A stretch of DNA of 35,088 nucleotides from Zooshikella harenae. Its GTDB lineage: Bacteria > Pseudomonadota > Gammaproteobacteria > Pseudomonadales > Zooshikellaceae. Below, one piece after another: positions 1 through 9,509 of the stretch (position 1 is its first letter; every line of letters begins with the position of its first letter). The position numbers were made by a program, and so were the translations under genes. The stretch spans positions 1 through 35,088 of the forward strand of contig NZ_JAGSOY010000049.1 in NCBI RefSeq assembly GCF_018837975.1, given 5' to 3'. Under the pieces are notes generated by a model. It was given only the letters and a program-made list of their open reading frames with translations. It did no database searches and was not told where the DNA came from.

Positions 1-15
1 TAAATAATCAGAATT

Positions 16-573
16 ATGAATAAAAAAATTCAAGGAAGACGCCATTTTTTAAAGCTTGGTATTATAGGCTCTCTCACCCTGGCAACAGCAGGTACTTTAA
101 TTCCATTTTTTAGCCAACAGCTAACTGGCCCTTCTCCCAGCTATAAGGTGCTCCGACCACAGGATATTGATTTTTTTCTTAGCGTAACACCTGTCATTGT
201 TGGCCTTGGAAAGTATCAACCACATTCCATAATAGCGCCTTTTTTAAATGCATTGGATGATAAACTCAATTATTTAGCCAGTAGCATTAGGTATCAACTA
301 CAACAAGTTGTTGATCTTTTTACTGCCCCCATATCTAAGGGATTACTTACCGGACAATTTCGCGGTAGTTGGCAAATGCTTCATTATTCTAATGTTCAAC
401 AGCTCTGGCAGAATTGGCAAGTCAGCCGCTGGTCTATGTTACAGCAAGCAAGTAGCGCAATTTCCCAGCTTGTGCTTTTAGTCTGGTATGGCCTTGCTGA
501 ACATTGGTCTGCAATTAACTACCCAGGTCCACTGTTTGCTGATCAGCTTGTTACCCAACCGAATGACTTCTAA
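16..573 (+). CDS. Tat-exported small protein, partner of the GMC oxidoreductase
   Basis: A 185-residue protein opens with a twin-arginine motif (RRHFLKL, residues 8-14) followed by a hydrophobic stretch of about 20 residues, so it is probably exported folded by the Tat system. The gene is complete: an in-frame TAA lies at positions 1-3, just ahead of the ATG. The mature part is rich in Gln, Trp and Leu and shows no catalytic motif I can name. It lies 67 bases before a GMC-family flavoprotein, the arrangement I remember from Pseudomonas (PA0365/PA0364), and Tat-signal small subunits commonly accompany membrane-bound GMC dehydrogenases. A role as small subunit or export chaperone of that oxidoreductase is inference. 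No strong Shine-Dalgarno sequence is visible. Confidence 0.8.
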   Translation: MNKKIQGRRHFLKLGIIGSLTLATAGTLIPFFSQQLTGPSPSYKVLRPQDIDFFLSVTPVIVGLGKYQPHSIIAPFLNALDDKLNYLASSIRYQLQQVVDLFTAPISKGLLTGQFRGSWQMLHYSNVQQLWQNWQVSRWSMLQQASSAISQLVLLVWYGLAEHWSAINYPGPLFADQLVTQPNDF

Positions 574-640
574 CCCATCACTGACTAAAACCAAGCAGTA
601 ACAGGCAAAAAAAACACCCGTAAAGATATAGGGTTCAAGT

Positions 641-2254
641 ATGAGTAGTGTGATTAGAGATATTTATACCACAGACGAAGCTAAACAATGGGCCATTTAT
701 GATGCACTAAAATCACTCCCCCAAACCCGTAACTTTGATGTCATTATCGTCGGAACTGGTGCAGGTGGAGGGTTTACTGCTGATATTTTAAGTAAAGCAG
801 GATTAAGTGTGGCGCTTGTTGAAAGTGGACCACTACAGTCTTCTAATGATTTCAATATGAATGAGCAGCAAGCTTACCAGTCGCTTTATCAGGAAGGAGG
901 TTCACGTACTACAGAGGATGGTGCCATTAGTGTTTTACAAGGGCGTGCTGTAGGTGGCACAACCGTGGTTAATTGGACATCTTGTTTTCGCACGCCTTCA
1001 CAAACATTCGCTTACTGGCAAGAACATTTTGACTTAGCTGAACTTGATAGCACAGCTATGACTCCCTGGTTTGATTATGTAGAGCAACAACTAGGAGTGA
1101 GCCCATGGCCAATAGAACCTAATCGCAATAATGCAATTTTACAGTCTGGCTGCCAACGACTTGGTTATTCATCAAATACCATTGCCCGTAATGTACGTGG
1201 CTGCTGGAACTTAGGTTTTTGTGGCACAGGCTGCCCCACAAACGCCAAGCAATCTATGCTGGTCAGTACCTTGCCAAAAGCCTTGGAACGAGGTGCTTAC
1301 TTAATTTACAACTGCGAAGCTTATAAAGTGCTTTGGCAAAACACCCAGGTCAAGGGGGTTGAGTGTCGCCCTATTAAAGGGGACAAGCATGAACCATCCT
1401 TCACGTTAACAGCACGTCATGTTGTCCTTGCTGCTGGAGCCATTGGTTCTCCAGCCTTATTACTAAGATCAAGCGTTCCGGACCCACATCAACAAATAGG
1501 TAAGCGCACTTTCCTACACCCAGTAAGTGCCAGCTTTGCACTTTTTGATGAAGCTGTTGATGGTTTTTATGGTGCCCCCCAGTCCATTTACTCTGACCAC
1601 TTTCAGTGGCCTGCCGACCAACAAATAGGTTACAAGTTAGAGGTCCCCCCCTTACAGCCAATGCTGGCAGCAGGTCTACTTAAAGGTTTTGGTAAACAAC
1701 ACCGCCAGCTCATGCAGCAGCTTCCTCATATACAATGCACTATCGCCTTACATCGTGATGGTTTTCATCCACAAAGCCCAGGAGGTCAGGTTAGCCTCCG
1801 CGCGGATGGAAGCCCAGTGCTCAATTACCCAATTACGCGCTATCTATGGGATGGCATAAAACGTAGCCTGGCAACTATGGCCAGAATACAGTTTGCTGCT
1901 GGCGCACACAGTGTTATTCCATCCCATAGTTCCGCACAGGTTGTCAATAATCTTCAGGCCGCCTTACAACAGCTCAACCAACTTGCCTGGCAACCAAATC
2001 AGGCGCTAATCGGTAGTGCTCATGTTATGGGAGGTTGTGGAATGAGTGCCAAACCAAAAGCCGGTGTTGTCAATCACTGGGGCGAGTATTTCTTTCTGGA
2101 CAATCTATCGGTTATTGATGGCTCATGCTTCCCAACAAGTATTGGTGCAAATCCACAGCTTTCAATCTATGCCTTAGCATGTAGACAGGCTACTCACTTA
2201 AGTGCCAAGTTAGGTAATCCCATCACATTAACGAACAATCAAAAAACAACTTAA
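641..2254 (+). CDS. GMC-family FAD-dependent oxidoreductase
   Basis: This 537-residue flavoprotein has the N-terminal FAD-binding glycine motif GTGAGG at residues 38-43, a central Cys-rich segment (GCWNLGFCGTGCP, about residues 182-195) and the GMC C-terminal signature with NPQLSIYALA at about residue 504. GMC enzymes oxidise alcohols, sugars or related hydroxyl compounds; the substrate cannot be read from the sequence. The Tat-signal partner immediately upstream suggests the two work together at or beyond the inner membrane, the oxidoreductase perhaps being co-exported since it has no signal of its own. The order Tat protein / GMC / coaD / ferredoxin matches Pseudomonas. The length is normal for a full enzyme. 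Confidence 0.88.
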   Translation: MSSVIRDIYTTDEAKQWAIYDALKSLPQTRNFDVIIVGTGAGGGFTADILSKAGLSVALVESGPLQSSNDFNMNEQQAYQSLYQEGGSRTTEDGAISVLQGRAVGGTTVVNWTSCFRTPSQTFAYWQEHFDLAELDSTAMTPWFDYVEQQLGVSPWPIEPNRNNAILQSGCQRLGYSSNTIARNVRGCWNLGFCGTGCPTNAKQSMLVSTLPKALERGAYLIYNCEAYKVLWQNTQVKGVECRPIKGDKHEPSFTLTARHVVLAAGAIGSPALLLRSSVPDPHQQIGKRTFLHPVSASFALFDEAVDGFYGAPQSIYSDHFQWPADQQIGYKLEVPPLQPMLAAGLLKGFGKQHRQLMQQLPHIQCTIALHRDGFHPQSPGGQVSLRADGSPVLNYPITRYLWDGIKRSLATMARIQFAAGAHSVIPSHSSAQVVNNLQAALQQLNQLAWQPNQALIGSAHVMGGCGMSAKPKAGVVNHWGEYFFLDNLSVIDGSCFPTSIGANPQLSIYALACRQATHLSAKLGNPITLTNNQKTT

Positions 2255-2447
2255 GGGGTTGAAAGAAAAGGGTTTGCGCTAACTCAAGGTATTTATAACG
2301 AGCATTACTGTTGCGTGAAAGTAATTTGTAGAGCCAGCGCCTTTCCGTTACCATTAGTTCCCCCAAAGCAAAGGATATTCTGGCAAGCTGCATCACTTCA
2401 TTAGCATATTCATAGATTTTGTTTAAAGTTAACAGGGCATCAACCAA
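2223..2447 (-). CDS. Possible small or remnant ORF opposite the GMC/coaD gap
   Basis: Between the GMC gene and coaD an antisense frame of 74 codons runs out of the intergenic DNA and overlaps the end of the GMC gene by about 30 bases. Its only usable start is TTG, and a stop codon lies six codons further upstream. The translated product is Leu-rich, apparently helical, with a coding-like composition in the part not shadowing the GMC gene. I do not recognise it. It could be a degraded gene end, a genuine short protein, or chance in an otherwise empty 291-base gap; chance is not excluded. Confidence 0.2.
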   Translation of the reverse strand: MVDALLTLNKIYEYANEVMQLARISFALGELMVTERRWLYKLLSRNSNARYKYLELAQTLFFQPLKLFFDCSLM

Positions 2448-2539
2448 TACCCTGTCATCAATGTCTTAAACTGAAATATGTTAACCAGTCTCCTGATAGT
2501 TTCCTTTGCGTATCAGTTAAAGTCACCGATAAGCGATGA

Positions 2540-3031
<492 letters not shown>

Positions 3032-3091
3032 CGTCATAACCTGTTCTTTGCAGACTTTGAGACTACTAACTGCTCAGTTAAGTCTGCATGA

Positions 3092-3361
<270 letters not shown>

Positions 3362-3526
3362 TCACTAGGTATATACGCCCTTTCCTGCACAAAGAAACCC
3401 CTGAAGGCTTTCCCCCCATAAAATTAGATGGCAATACCTGCCGGCCAAGGGCTCTCAACCGGCGTGCTTAGTATGGCGTAAATTCACTTACCAGCATTTG
3501 GTATTGGCTAAAGCAGCTGCTAAAAC

Positions 3527-3964
3527 TTATTCATCTGAAACAGTACAACCCAGGCAGCGCTTAAATGTAGCTCGTGCAGGAATCCCAATCAGCGTTTCAG
3601 CCGCTTGATCTGCATTACCACCAGGTAGTGAGAAAGGCAAACTCACAACATAAAAAGCGGTTCCTAGTACTGTTGCACCTAACAATAGAGGCCGAGCAAC
3701 AAGCAAGTCTCCTGCCATCGCAAACCCACTTGGATCTTCCATTAACGCCTGACGAGATGCTCTAACCTGCTGATCATCCATAGGCTGTTGCTGTGAATAA
3801 GCCTGTTGTTGATAACTCGGAGAAACCGGTTGCTGTTGATAAACAGGCTGCTCACCATATACATCAGCTTCGTTACTATCACCATTTGCTTGACTAGCTG
3901 CAGGCATCATAGTGACAGCGATAGAAGCGACCACCCCAAATAGCCGATATAATGTGTACTTCAT
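3527..3964 (-). CDS. Small exported protein with Gln/Tyr/Pro-rich linker and hydrophobic helix
   Basis: The chosen start is the ATG at 3964, preceded by a good Shine-Dalgarno (AAGGATAAG); an upstream ATG exists at 4039 but lacks one. The 145-residue product begins with a signal peptide ending near AASQANG, then a low-complexity segment of repeated Q, Y and P, then a conserved-looking C-terminal part with one hydrophobic helix (ARPLLLGATVLGTAFYVVSL), a GGN motif and a final Cys-x2-Cys. It resembles a family in Pseudomonas labelled 'multidrug transporter' in databases, but a single helix makes a transporter improbable. I would call it an inner-membrane or periplasmic protein of unknown role. 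A promoter-like pair lies at 4020-4047. Confidence 0.78.
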   Translation of the reverse strand: MKYTLYRLFGVVASIAVTMMPAASQANGDSNEADVYGEQPVYQQQPVSPSYQQQAYSQQQPMDDQQVRASRQALMEDPSGFAMAGDLLVARPLLLGATVLGTAFYVVSLPFSLPGGNADQAAETLIGIPARATFKRCLGCTVSDE

Positions 3965-4019
3965 AAATCTTATCCTTATCGCTGGCCAGATTAAGACATA
4001 ATAAGCCAATAATATTTTT

Positions 4020-4047
4020 ACTATAACAGTTCGCATCAATCTGTCAG
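4020..4047 (-). promoter_or_regulatory. Sigma-70-like promoter for the small exported protein
   Basis: Read on the minus strand, CTGACA (4047-4042) and TATAGT (4025-4020) are separated by 16 bases; each hexamer is one base off consensus. It lies 56 bases ahead of the ATG at 3964. Prediction from sequence only. It overlaps the start of the longer possible ORF at 4039, which supports the shorter start. Confidence 0.5.
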
Positions 4048-4351
4048 CACTGTTCTATGCCAGACAGTACTTTTTATAAGATAGCTGACCAGACCACTTC
4101 GTGCGAAACTCTAATTACAGAATGAATATTCCAACAAAACCACACATAGTGTATTAGCACTAACAAATACACTAATACTGTCCCCTGGTAATGTTATGTA
4201 TAAAGCATTAATCGTAAAATGCCAGGCTTACTAAATACCACAAAGAACTTCAATAACATTTAATATCTGTGAAGCACACCTACTGTTTTACTCTGTCACC
4301 CTACCCTCAGCAGAATATAAAAGCGTAAATGCTCCAGCTAAACTAAGCGTG
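4048..4351. other. Gene-free AT-rich stretch between the exported-protein gene and mutM
   Basis: No ORF, RNA gene or convincing hairpin is visible in these roughly 300 bases. It is AT-rich and sits downstream of mutM and upstream of the small exported-protein gene, both on the minus strand. A weak stem (AGCG..CGCT) lies at the mutM stop codon. Confidence 0.5.
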
Positions 4352-5167
4352 TTAACGCTGACAATGTTTACAGTACACGGTACTTCGCTGAGCTAAACGA
4401 ATTTCCTGCAAAACTGTGCCACATACAATACAACGTTCACCTGCTCGTCCATAAACCATAAGCGCTTGTTTAAAGTAACCAGGCTTACCATCGCCTCCCA
4501 CAAAATCTTTTAATGTCGTGCCTCCTTGAGCGATGGCAGCCGTTAACGTACGCTTGATTTCATCAACTAAGCGCTGATAACGCTCTTTACTAATTTTATT
4601 CGCTGCACGATTGGGATGAATACCCGCTTTAAACAAAGCTTCATTCGCATAAATATTGCCGACCCCAACAACAATGTGACTATCCATAATAAAGTTTTTT
4701 ACAGCTAACTGTTTGGTACGCGAGCGTTCAAACAAATAATGTGTATCAAAAATATCATCTAATGGCTCAGGTCCTAAAGACTTCAACAACTTATGTTGCT
4801 CAGGAGCTGATGTTGTCCATAATACAGAACCAAAACGCCTGGGATCGGTATAGCGTAAAACTCGACCATCACTAAACACAAAATCAATATGATCATGTGC
4901 TTCTGCAGCAGCTCCAGATAACAACACACGAAGACGTCCAGACATCCCCAGGTGAATAATCACCGAGCCAGGATCAGTTAAAAGTAAAATGTACTTAGCT
5001 CGTCGTGATACACTGTTAACCACTGTACCAGGCAGTACTTGTGTTAATTCATCAGGAACTGGCCAACGTAGCTTAGGTTGACGAATAATTATTTCCTGAA
5101 ATTCATGTCCTGTAATATGAGGTGCAATACCCCGACAAGTAGTTTCAACTTCTGGTAACTCAGGCAT
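4352..5167 (-). CDS. mutM: Formamidopyrimidine-DNA glycosylase
   Basis: The 271-residue enzyme starts with MPELPEVET, so Pro2 (the Schiff-base nucleophile after Met removal) and Glu3 are in place. It ends with the C-terminal zinc finger C246/C249 and C266/C269. MutM removes 8-oxoguanine and formamidopyrimidines and nicks the abasic site in base-excision repair. The H2TH region lies around residues 170-185 ([12 protein letters not shown]). Length and ends are normal for the family. It is part of the coaD/ferredoxin/mutM neighbourhood seen in Pseudomonas, but in the opposite orientation to coaD. Confidence 0.97.
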   Translation of the reverse strand: MPELPEVETTCRGIAPHITGHEFQEIIIRQPKLRWPVPDELTQVLPGTVVNSVSRRAKYILLLTDPGSVIIHLGMSGRLRVLLSGAAAEAHDHIDFVFSDGRVLRYTDPRRFGSVLWTTSAPEQHKLLKSLGPEPLDDIFDTHYLFERSRTKQLAVKNFIMDSHIVVGVGNIYANEALFKAGIHPNRAANKISKERYQRLVDEIKRTLTAAIAQGGTTLKDFVGGDGKPGYFKQALMVYGRAGERCIVCGTVLQEIRLAQRSTVYCKHCQR

Positions 5168-5395
5168 AACTTAATAATCAGTCTCTAAATAAAACATCTA
5201 ATAATACATACAGATAAACCACAGCAAAGGGTCAAAAAACAGCTTCAGTATCTACATTTACTTGTATTTCATTTTAGCTTCGCCATTATGCCATTTATTA
5301 TTCATGGATGTCTTCTTGTGGTACTCCCTATACTTAAATCATGATCTTCTTTCAACTATGGGTACTATAAAACGCTTAACAGACTGCAGGTCACT

Positions 5396-6289
5396 ATGGA
5401 ATATCAACTACGTCCCCAACAACCTGCTGTCTTGCAGCAGCAACTACGCTTTACTTTGCAAGACTTTTACTTGTTAAAGCAGAAGGCCAAAAATTCTTTA
5501 GGCATAACACTCACTGATGATACCTTTGATCTTGTGTATCAACGATTGGCTAACCGCATCAAGCAACTAAAGCTAAAATCATTTAACTCATACTACAAGC
5601 ATATAGAAAAAAACAAAGAAGAAATATGCTGTCTAATTAATGCCCTTACAAGTACAAACTCTGTTTTTTTTGACAATCAACAGCTCTTTGAAACACTAAA
5701 AGATAATTTGTTACCTACCCTACTTTTTGATAATTCTTCTCATAATTTACGAATTTGGTCTATTGGTTGCGGTTTTGGTACCGAGCCATACAGTATTAGT
5801 ATCAGTCTGTTTGAACAATTACCTGAATCTATTTATCAGCGGTGCAAAATCATAGCTACAGACGTTAATTATTTTTCGATCAACGAAGCAAAGAGAGCCG
5901 TCTTTGATGAAGAGTGTTTAATAAAGCTTTCGACTAAACAAAAACACCTTTTTTTCTTAAAAGGTATTGGCCACCAAAAATCTATGTATCGTGTAAAACC
6001 ATTAATAAAGCAACGTATAGTTTTTCATACACTTCATTTAACAGGTCACTGGCCTTTTTCATACCCTATGGATATTATTATTTGTCGCCAGCAACTTATT
6101 TTTTTTGATCAGCAAAAAAAACAACAACTATTAACCAAATTATTCTCATGGCTCACCCCAGGAGGTTACTTAATTATGGATAGTCATGAGCTACAAAGCA
6201 TTATAAACAAATTGGATAGTACTAATATCTTATTCCATTCATTAAACTGCCAACAACTAAGCGAAAACATCCTGCAAAAAAATAGCTAA
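5396..6289 (+). CDS. CheR-like methyltransferase with degenerate motifs
   Basis: A 297-residue protein with the layout of chemotaxis methyltransferase CheR: an N-terminal helical domain to about residue 75, a TSTNSVFFD segment (85-93) in place of the usual T-x-F-F-R-E, SAM motif I at 124-131, ATDV at 154-157 and CRQQLIFFD at 230-238. Motif I reads GCGFGTEP where CheR normally has GC(S/A)(T/S)GEEP, and the usual CRNV is CRQQ. SAM binding or catalysis may be altered. No chemotaxis genes lie nearby, so methylation of chemoreceptors is unproven. The ribosome binding site (CAGGTCACT) supports this start. It could be a divergent CheR or a binding-only descendant. Confidence 0.8.
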   Translation: MEYQLRPQQPAVLQQQLRFTLQDFYLLKQKAKNSLGITLTDDTFDLVYQRLANRIKQLKLKSFNSYYKHIEKNKEEICCLINALTSTNSVFFDNQQLFETLKDNLLPTLLFDNSSHNLRIWSIGCGFGTEPYSISISLFEQLPESIYQRCKIIATDVNYFSINEAKRAVFDEECLIKLSTKQKHLFFLKGIGHQKSMYRVKPLIKQRIVFHTLHLTGHWPFSYPMDIIICRQQLIFFDQQKKQQLLTKLFSWLTPGGYLIMDSHELQSIINKLDSTNILFHSLNCQQLSENILQKNS

Positions 6290-6395
6290 TACACTCCATT
6301 CAAAACTTATCCGCAAACTTACACAACTCATTTAATATTTCATTTTTATCTATACTGTCTCCATAGCCAACCATTTAATCGGCACTTAATGACAT

Positions 6396-7361
6396 ATGTG
6401 GCAAACACTCATTTTATATTGTGTAATCAGTTGCTTTTCTTCATGGTCTACAGCTAACGAGCTACGGATTGGTATGATTTTATGGCGTGGTGAAACCCCT
6501 GCAGAACAAGGATTTAAGGATAAACTTGAAAAATACGGTTATAAACTCTTACTAAAAAAGTTCAACGCCAAACAAAACCGCCAAGCATTATCAGTTTTTA
6601 TCCGGACAGAACTAAGCAATTGGAGTCATGAACTTGATTACGTCTACACCTATGGCACTACTGTTTCAACGCTGATTAAAGAATTTGGTCACCTACAACA
6701 ACCTCAACTCTTTGTCGTTGTTACTGATCCAGTTCAAGCAAAACTCGTATCCAGCTTAGATCAACCAAAAACACTTAATATTATTGGGAGTACCAATCAA
6801 GTCCCCACTCAACTACAAATGTCTCAAGCAAAACAAATTTTACATTTTAACAAGATAGCGTTTCTATATAACCCTCGCGAAAATAATTCCGAACACTTAT
6901 TAGAGCGTTTACGGCAAATTCAGCAAGAGCTCAATTTTGAGGTGTTTAGCTACCGCATCAACCCTGAAAGCAACAACTTTAAACAACACTTATTTAGGGT
7001 AATGTCGCGAATTACTAAGGATAAGATCAATACCCTATATATTCCCTCAGATAGTTTTTTAATTTCACAGCGAGCAGCGTTAATTGAAGCGACCAATGCT
7101 TTTGAAATGCAGTCAGTAGCTGCAGTGGATATTTTTGTAAGAGATGGGGCATTACTGGGAACAACAGCAATTTATTATGAATTGGGTGAGCAGCTTGCCA
7201 AGCACGTCCACCAGCATCAGCAGGGCACAGAAATCAGCAAGCTCAATGTCGTACGACCAGGTCGAGGTCAACTTCTTATCAATCGATCTACCTGGCAACG
7301 GTTTTCACTCACGTTACCAGACAGCTTAAAAAGCAAGGTTAAATGGATTGGAACTCAGTAA
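6396..7361 (+). CDS. Periplasmic ABC-type substrate-binding protein, orphan
   Basis: This 321-residue protein begins with a signal peptide (hydrophobic residues 2-17, likely cleaved near STA-NE at about 20). The rest has the two-lobed pattern of the TrpX/YtrF-type ABC substrate-binding family (ABC_sub_bind): a repeated alpha/beta layout with segments such as YTYGTTVSTL and VVVTDPVQAKLV, then a second lobe starting about residue 150. Ligands in this family include aromatic amino acids, but none is assignable here. No permease or ATPase gene is adjacent, so it may act as a sensor input or use a distant transporter. It follows the CheR-like gene by 106 bases. Confidence 0.78.
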   Translation: MWQTLILYCVISCFSSWSTANELRIGMILWRGETPAEQGFKDKLEKYGYKLLLKKFNAKQNRQALSVFIRTELSNWSHELDYVYTYGTTVSTLIKEFGHLQQPQLFVVVTDPVQAKLVSSLDQPKTLNIIGSTNQVPTQLQMSQAKQILHFNKIAFLYNPRENNSEHLLERLRQIQQELNFEVFSYRINPESNNFKQHLFRVMSRITKDKINTLYIPSDSFLISQRAALIEATNAFEMQSVAAVDIFVRDGALLGTTAIYYELGEQLAKHVHQHQQGTEISKLNVVRPGRGQLLINRSTWQRFSLTLPDSLKSKVKWIGTQ

Positions 7362-7392
7362 ATGGATAATCTCCCCATCATTTGCTCCTAAA

Positions 7393-8733
7393 TTAACCCG
7401 CTTGAGGAATATTACGCGCTAGCAAACCAAATTCCCCACCCTGATAACCAGACAAGGGAATTTTCACTCGATGGCCAGAGCCTGGTGCTACTTCCATCGT
7501 TTCGCCACGCTTATTTTCCATATGCGATAGCACAAAAGTTTGATTACCCTCTGGCGTTAACAACTCCAGCTCATCACCAATAGCAAAGCGATTTTTCACA
7601 TCGACGACAATAGACTGATCATCAGCATCAACTATTTCACCCACAAATTGTTGCTTATCGCTGATCGAGTTACCTCGTTCATAGTTCTGATACTCATCAT
7701 GCACATGGCGACGGTAAAAACCTTCGGTGTAACCACGACTTGCTAGCTTCTCAAGATCATCCATAAGGCCCATGTTGAATGCTCTACCTTGAACAGCATC
7801 TTCAATGGCTTGACGATAAACTTGTGCTGTTCGCGCCACATAGTAGTGAGACTTAGTCCGACCTTCTATTTTTAAGGAAGCTACACCCATATCGGTTAAA
7901 CGTTTTACATGCTGGATTGCGCGCAGATCTTTGGAATTCATGATATAGGTGCCATGCTCATCTTCAAAAGCAGGCATGAGTTCACCAGGACGGCCTTGTT
8001 CTTCCAGCAAGAACATTTGATCTGTTGTGTGTCCTGTACCAAGTTGTGGCGCAACCTGTTCTTCTTGCTGAGGATCAACAACTTGAACAGCAACAATATC
8101 ACCGGTTTCTGTTTGCTTAGCATCATGGGCATCATATTTCCAGCGACAGGCATTGGTACATGTACCCTGGTTTGGATCACGACGATTCATATACCCAGAT
8201 AGCAAACAACGGCCAGAATAAGCTATACACAACGCCCCATGAACAAAGACTTCAAGCTCCATTTCTGGGCATTGCATGCGAATCTCTTCGACCTCATCCA
8301 GTGAGAGTTCACGAGACAAAATGACCCGTGTGATACCTTGCCGATACCAGAATTTTACTGAAGCATAATTAACCACATTGGCTTGAACGGATAGGTGAAC
8401 AGGCATATCAGGCCACTTATCACGCACCAACATAATCAACCCAGGATCAGACATGATGAGCGCATCAGGTTGCATCGCAATCACTGGCTCCATGTCCTGC
8501 ATGTAGGTTTTGATTTTACTGTTATGTGGCGCAATATTACTAGCGAGATAGAATTGCTTCCCTTGCTGATGCGCTAGTTGGATGCCCTTTTCCAGGTTTT
8601 CCATCTTAAAGTCATTGTTCCGTACCCGGAGACTGTAACGAGGTTGCCCTGCATAAACGGCATCAGCACCATAAGCAAAGGCATACTTCATATTTTTCAG
8701 GGTACCCGCAGGTGATAACAATTCCGGCTTCAT
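7393..8733 (-). CDS. trhP: tRNA 5-hydroxyuridine synthesis protein TrhP (YegQ, peptidase U32 family)
   Basis: The 446-residue product starts MKPELLSPAGTLKNM, the N-terminus of the YegQ branch of the U32 family, and carries the conserved cysteine cluster in HGALCIAYSGRCLLSGY and GTCTNACRW (about residues 165-200) that is thought to bind an Fe-S centre. In E. coli YegQ was renamed TrhP because it takes part in prephenate-dependent formation of 5-hydroxyuridine at tRNA wobble position 34; it is not a real protease there. Length is similar to E. coli (about 450). It reads away from the L33/L28 genes across a terminator. Confidence 0.92.
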   Translation of the reverse strand: MKPELLSPAGTLKNMKYAFAYGADAVYAGQPRYSLRVRNNDFKMENLEKGIQLAHQQGKQFYLASNIAPHNSKIKTYMQDMEPVIAMQPDALIMSDPGLIMLVRDKWPDMPVHLSVQANVVNYASVKFWYRQGITRVILSRELSLDEVEEIRMQCPEMELEVFVHGALCIAYSGRCLLSGYMNRRDPNQGTCTNACRWKYDAHDAKQTETGDIVAVQVVDPQQEEQVAPQLGTGHTTDQMFLLEEQGRPGELMPAFEDEHGTYIMNSKDLRAIQHVKRLTDMGVASLKIEGRTKSHYYVARTAQVYRQAIEDAVQGRAFNMGLMDDLEKLASRGYTEGFYRRHVHDEYQNYERGNSISDKQQFVGEIVDADDQSIVVDVKNRFAIGDELELLTPEGNQTFVLSHMENKRGETMEVAPGSGHRVKIPLSGYQGGEFGLLARNIPQAG

Positions 8734-8794
8734 AACCTACTCGCTCTGCTTAATCGCCAACGGTCAAAAAATATACAATTTTAGTTTTAAATAC

Positions 8795-8819
8795 AAAAAA
8801 ACCCGCTTTGGCGGGTTTT
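8795..8819 (-). terminator. Intrinsic terminator of rpmB-rpmG
   Basis: A perfect 9-bp stem (AAAACCCGC / GCGGGTTTT) with a four-base loop lies 27 bases past the rpmG stop codon. On the minus strand the stem is followed by an uninterrupted T-run, giving a standard Rho-independent terminator that ends the ribosomal-protein operon before trhP. Confidence 0.9.
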
Positions 8820-8845
8820 AGCAACCTGACAAAAAGGCAAAAAAC

Positions 8846-9001
8846 TTATTTGATTTTTGCTTCTTTGTACATCACGTGCTTGCGAACAACTGGATCAAAT
8901 TTTTTCATTTCCAGCTTGTCTGGTGTGCTACGCTTGTTTTTGTCAGTTGTGTAGAAATGGCCAGTACCTGCAGAGGATACCATTCTAATTTTCTCACGCA
9001 T
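8846..9001 (-). CDS. rpmG: Ribosomal protein L33
   Basis: A 51-codon gene. The product begins [19 protein letters not shown] and continues with the Lys-rich [10 protein letters not shown] segment, the bacterial L33 signature. It lacks the CxxC zinc ribbon, so it is the zinc-independent form. Its start is preceded by an excellent AGGAGGACTCTATC site and it follows rpmB by 16 bases in the conserved rpmBG operon. L33 is a 50S subunit protein near the E site. Confidence 0.97.
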   Translation of the reverse strand: MREKIRMVSSAGTGHFYTTDKNKRSTPDKLEMKKFDPVVRKHVMYKEAKIK

Positions 9002-9017
9002 GATAGAGTCCTCCTAA

Positions 9018-9254
9018 TTAAACTTTTTCACCACGAGCGCGCAAGTCGGCAATAACACTGTCAATGCCTTTCTTATCAATAATGCGCATACCTTTAGCAG
9101 AAATCCGCAATCTTACAAAACGCTTTTCTGACTCTACCCAAAAACGATGGTAGTGCAGATTAGGCGCGAAACGGCGCTTGGTTTTGTTATTAGCGTGAGA
9201 TACATTATTACCAGTGACTGGTCGCTTACCAGTTACCTGACAAACCTTTGACAT
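9018..9254 (-). CDS. rpmB: Ribosomal protein L28
   Basis: The 78-residue protein starts [20 protein letters not shown], the hallmark of bacterial L28, and has normal length. It is a 50S subunit protein. It is the first gene of the rpmB-rpmG operon, with Shine-Dalgarno GAGAGGCG seven to ten bases before the ATG. A stable stem-loop (9277-9294) lies in its leader. Confidence 0.98.
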   Translation of the reverse strand: MSKVCQVTGKRPVTGNNVSHANNKTKRRFAPNLHYHRFWVESEKRFVRLRISAKGMRIIDKKGIDSVIADLRARGEKV

Positions 9255-9276
9255 TTTTCGCCTCTCTAACCGCTTG

Positions 9277-9294
9277 CCAACCTCATCAGGTTGG
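9277..9294 (-). promoter_or_regulatory. Stem-loop in the rpmB leader
   Basis: CCAACCT / AGGTTGG form a perfect 7-bp stem with a four-base loop, ending 22 bases before the rpmB start codon. It would be in the 5' untranslated RNA. It could affect ribosome loading or mRNA stability; no known L28 leader is claimed. Confidence 0.4.
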
Positions 9295-9369
9295 TAAACC
9301 TATTACCTAAATCAACCGGGTGTGCCTTTCAATTTAGCTGAAATTCAGTCAATCGAGACGCACATCTGG

Positions 9370-9414
9370 GGGCCATTGATTCACGCAGTTTGTTGAGGCG
9401 TGTTGAGTTGGCCC
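9370..9414. repeat. Two-part inverted repeat between radC and rpmB
   Basis: GGGCCA (9370-9375) pairs with TGGCCC (9409-9414) and, on the same axis, ACGC (9383-9386) pairs with GCGT (9398-9401). This would make a hairpin with a symmetric 7/7 internal loop, downstream of radC and upstream of rpmB. No T-run follows. It may be a radC transcript end or part of a long rpmB leader. Confidence 0.35.
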
Positions 9415-9509
9415 AATCGTGTGCCACCCCCGCAAAGAGCACAGCTTTATACCAGAAGACAAGCCTATTCGCAAGAAATCCACGATAAAATTGGTAACAT
9501 TTTGATCAA

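Noticed and set aside
3372-3526. Short GC-rich inverted segment (GCCGG..CCGGC) after the ferredoxin gene
   Set aside because: Only a 5-bp stem with a long loop and no T-run; not convincing as terminator or binding site.
5262-5477. 71-codon plus-strand ORF before and overlapping the CheR-like gene
   Set aside because: Overlaps the start of the CheR-like gene in another frame, has no ribosome binding site and no recognisable protein features.
7909-8202. 97-codon ORF antisense to trhP
   Set aside because: Lies wholly within the trhP coding region, whose motifs are unambiguous; shadow frame.
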